Assembly: GCA_905235695.1 (NCBI GenBank)
Contig: CAJOMW010000030.1
Location: 1 to 15,000 of the forward strand
Source: an uncultured Clostridia bacterium
GTDB taxonomy: Bacteria > Bacillota > Clostridia > Oscillospirales > CAG-382
Length of the DNA stretch: 15,000 nucleotides
Direction: 5' to 3'
Shown: piece after piece, positions 14,586-15,000 of the stretch
Position numbering within the stretch: the first letter of the stretch is position 1
Layout: each line of letters begins with the position of its first letter
The notes under the pieces: model-generated
Seen by the model: only the letters and a program-made list of their open reading frames with translations
Databases searched by the model: none
What the model was told of the DNA's origin: nothing
Program-made: the position numbers and the translations under genes

Positions 14586-15000
14586 ATGCAGGCAAGAAAA
14601 GGTAACCTTATGAACGTCAGAACCGACGTAAAGGTCCTCGACGCAACGCTCAGAGACGGCGGTCTCTGCAACAATTTTATGTTTACCGACGAATTTGTCA
14701 AAGAGCTGTATAAAGCCAATATAAAGAGCGGCGTAGATTATATGGAATTCGGATATAGGGCAAGCAAGAGCCTTTTCAACGAGAGCGACTACGGCAAGTG
14801 GAAGTTCTGCAATGAAGAGGATATAAGAGCAATAGTCGGAGATAACGTCTCGGATATGAAAATATCGGTAATGGCGGACGTGGGAAGATGCGATTTCAGA
14901 ACGGACTTTATCCCGAAAGAGGAGAGCGTCATAGATATGGTTCGCGTTGCGTGCTATATCCATCAGATGCCCGCCGCACTCGAGATGATAGAGTATTTCC
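14586..15000 (+). CDS. DRE-TIM/HMGL-like aldolase-type enzyme (3' end outside the window)
   Basis: The first 138 codons are open to the window edge. An AAGGAG ribosome binding site lies 8 nt before the ATG. Residues 17-26 read VLDATLRDGG, the metal- and substrate-binding DxTLRDG signature of the HMG-CoA lyase, isopropylmalate synthase and 4-hydroxy-2-oxovalerate aldolase superfamily. YMEFGYR (about 52-58) fits the second strand of the TIM barrel, and MKISVMADVGR fits a later one. Such enzymes make or break C-C bonds next to a carboxylate or CoA ester with a divalent metal. The RDGG variant followed by NN resembles the 'aldolase' branch often found outside leucine biosynthesis, but the substrate cannot be told from this fragment. 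Confidence 0.83.
   Translation, partial: MQARKGNLMNVRTDVKVLDATLRDGGLCNNFMFTDEFVKELYKANIKSGVDYMEFGYRASKSLFNESDYGKWKFCNEEDIRAIVGDNVSDMKISVMADVGRCDFRTDFIPKEESVIDMVRVACYIHQMPAALEMIEYF

Overview
The window looks like chromosomal DNA of an endospore-forming, Gram-positive member of the Bacillota, probably a gut-type Clostridia of moderate GC. The evidence is a T-box riboswitch ahead of pheST, a SpoIID homologue, strong AGGAGG-type ribosome binding sites, frequent consensus sigma-A promoters with 17-bp spacers, and PheS and citrate synthase sequences of the Firmicutes type. No phage, transposase, CRISPR or plasmid genes are visible. Gene content is mostly housekeeping and envelope; the unusual material lies between genes.

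Layout. At 1-2110, two minus-strand genes: a small orphan P-loop protein with its own consensus promoter and terminator, and citrate synthase (gltA). At 2114-7202, a plus-strand envelope block: a SpoIID-type lytic transglycosylase, a 1036-residue membrane-anchored protein joining a GHL10 glycosidase-like domain to a zinc N-acetylmuramoyl-L-alanine amidase, and endonuclease III (nth), which overlaps the amidase gene. At 7250-8147, two small minus-strand genes (an HMA metal-binding protein and a tiny lipoprotein) are separated by 310 bp of hairpin-rich non-coding DNA. At 8346-10103 there is a DUF4153 membrane protein with a perfect consensus promoter and a palindrome just upstream. At 10250-13930 the minus-strand pheS-pheT operon is controlled by a Phe T-box leader with a UUC specifier. 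At 13992-14393 a minus-strand tRNA-Leu(CAA) is preceded by a 134-bp tandem repeat carrying copies of the tRNA's own 5' half. From 14586 a DRE-TIM/HMGL-like aldolase gene runs off the window.

How the parts may work together. SpoIID-type enzymes cut glycan strands whose stem peptides have been removed, and GHL10 proteins (E. coli DigH/YddW) are also reported to act on such denuded glycans. The next gene after the SpoIID homologue fuses GHL10 to the amidase that would make that substrate, so this block may be a compact remove-peptides-then-cut-glycan system. The most unexplained sequence is the array of 5' half-tRNA modules upstream of tRNA-Leu. It is followed by candidate ncRNA or palindromic elements at 7642-7774 and two near-perfect palindromes placed at strong promoters (3355-3377 and 8261-8281).
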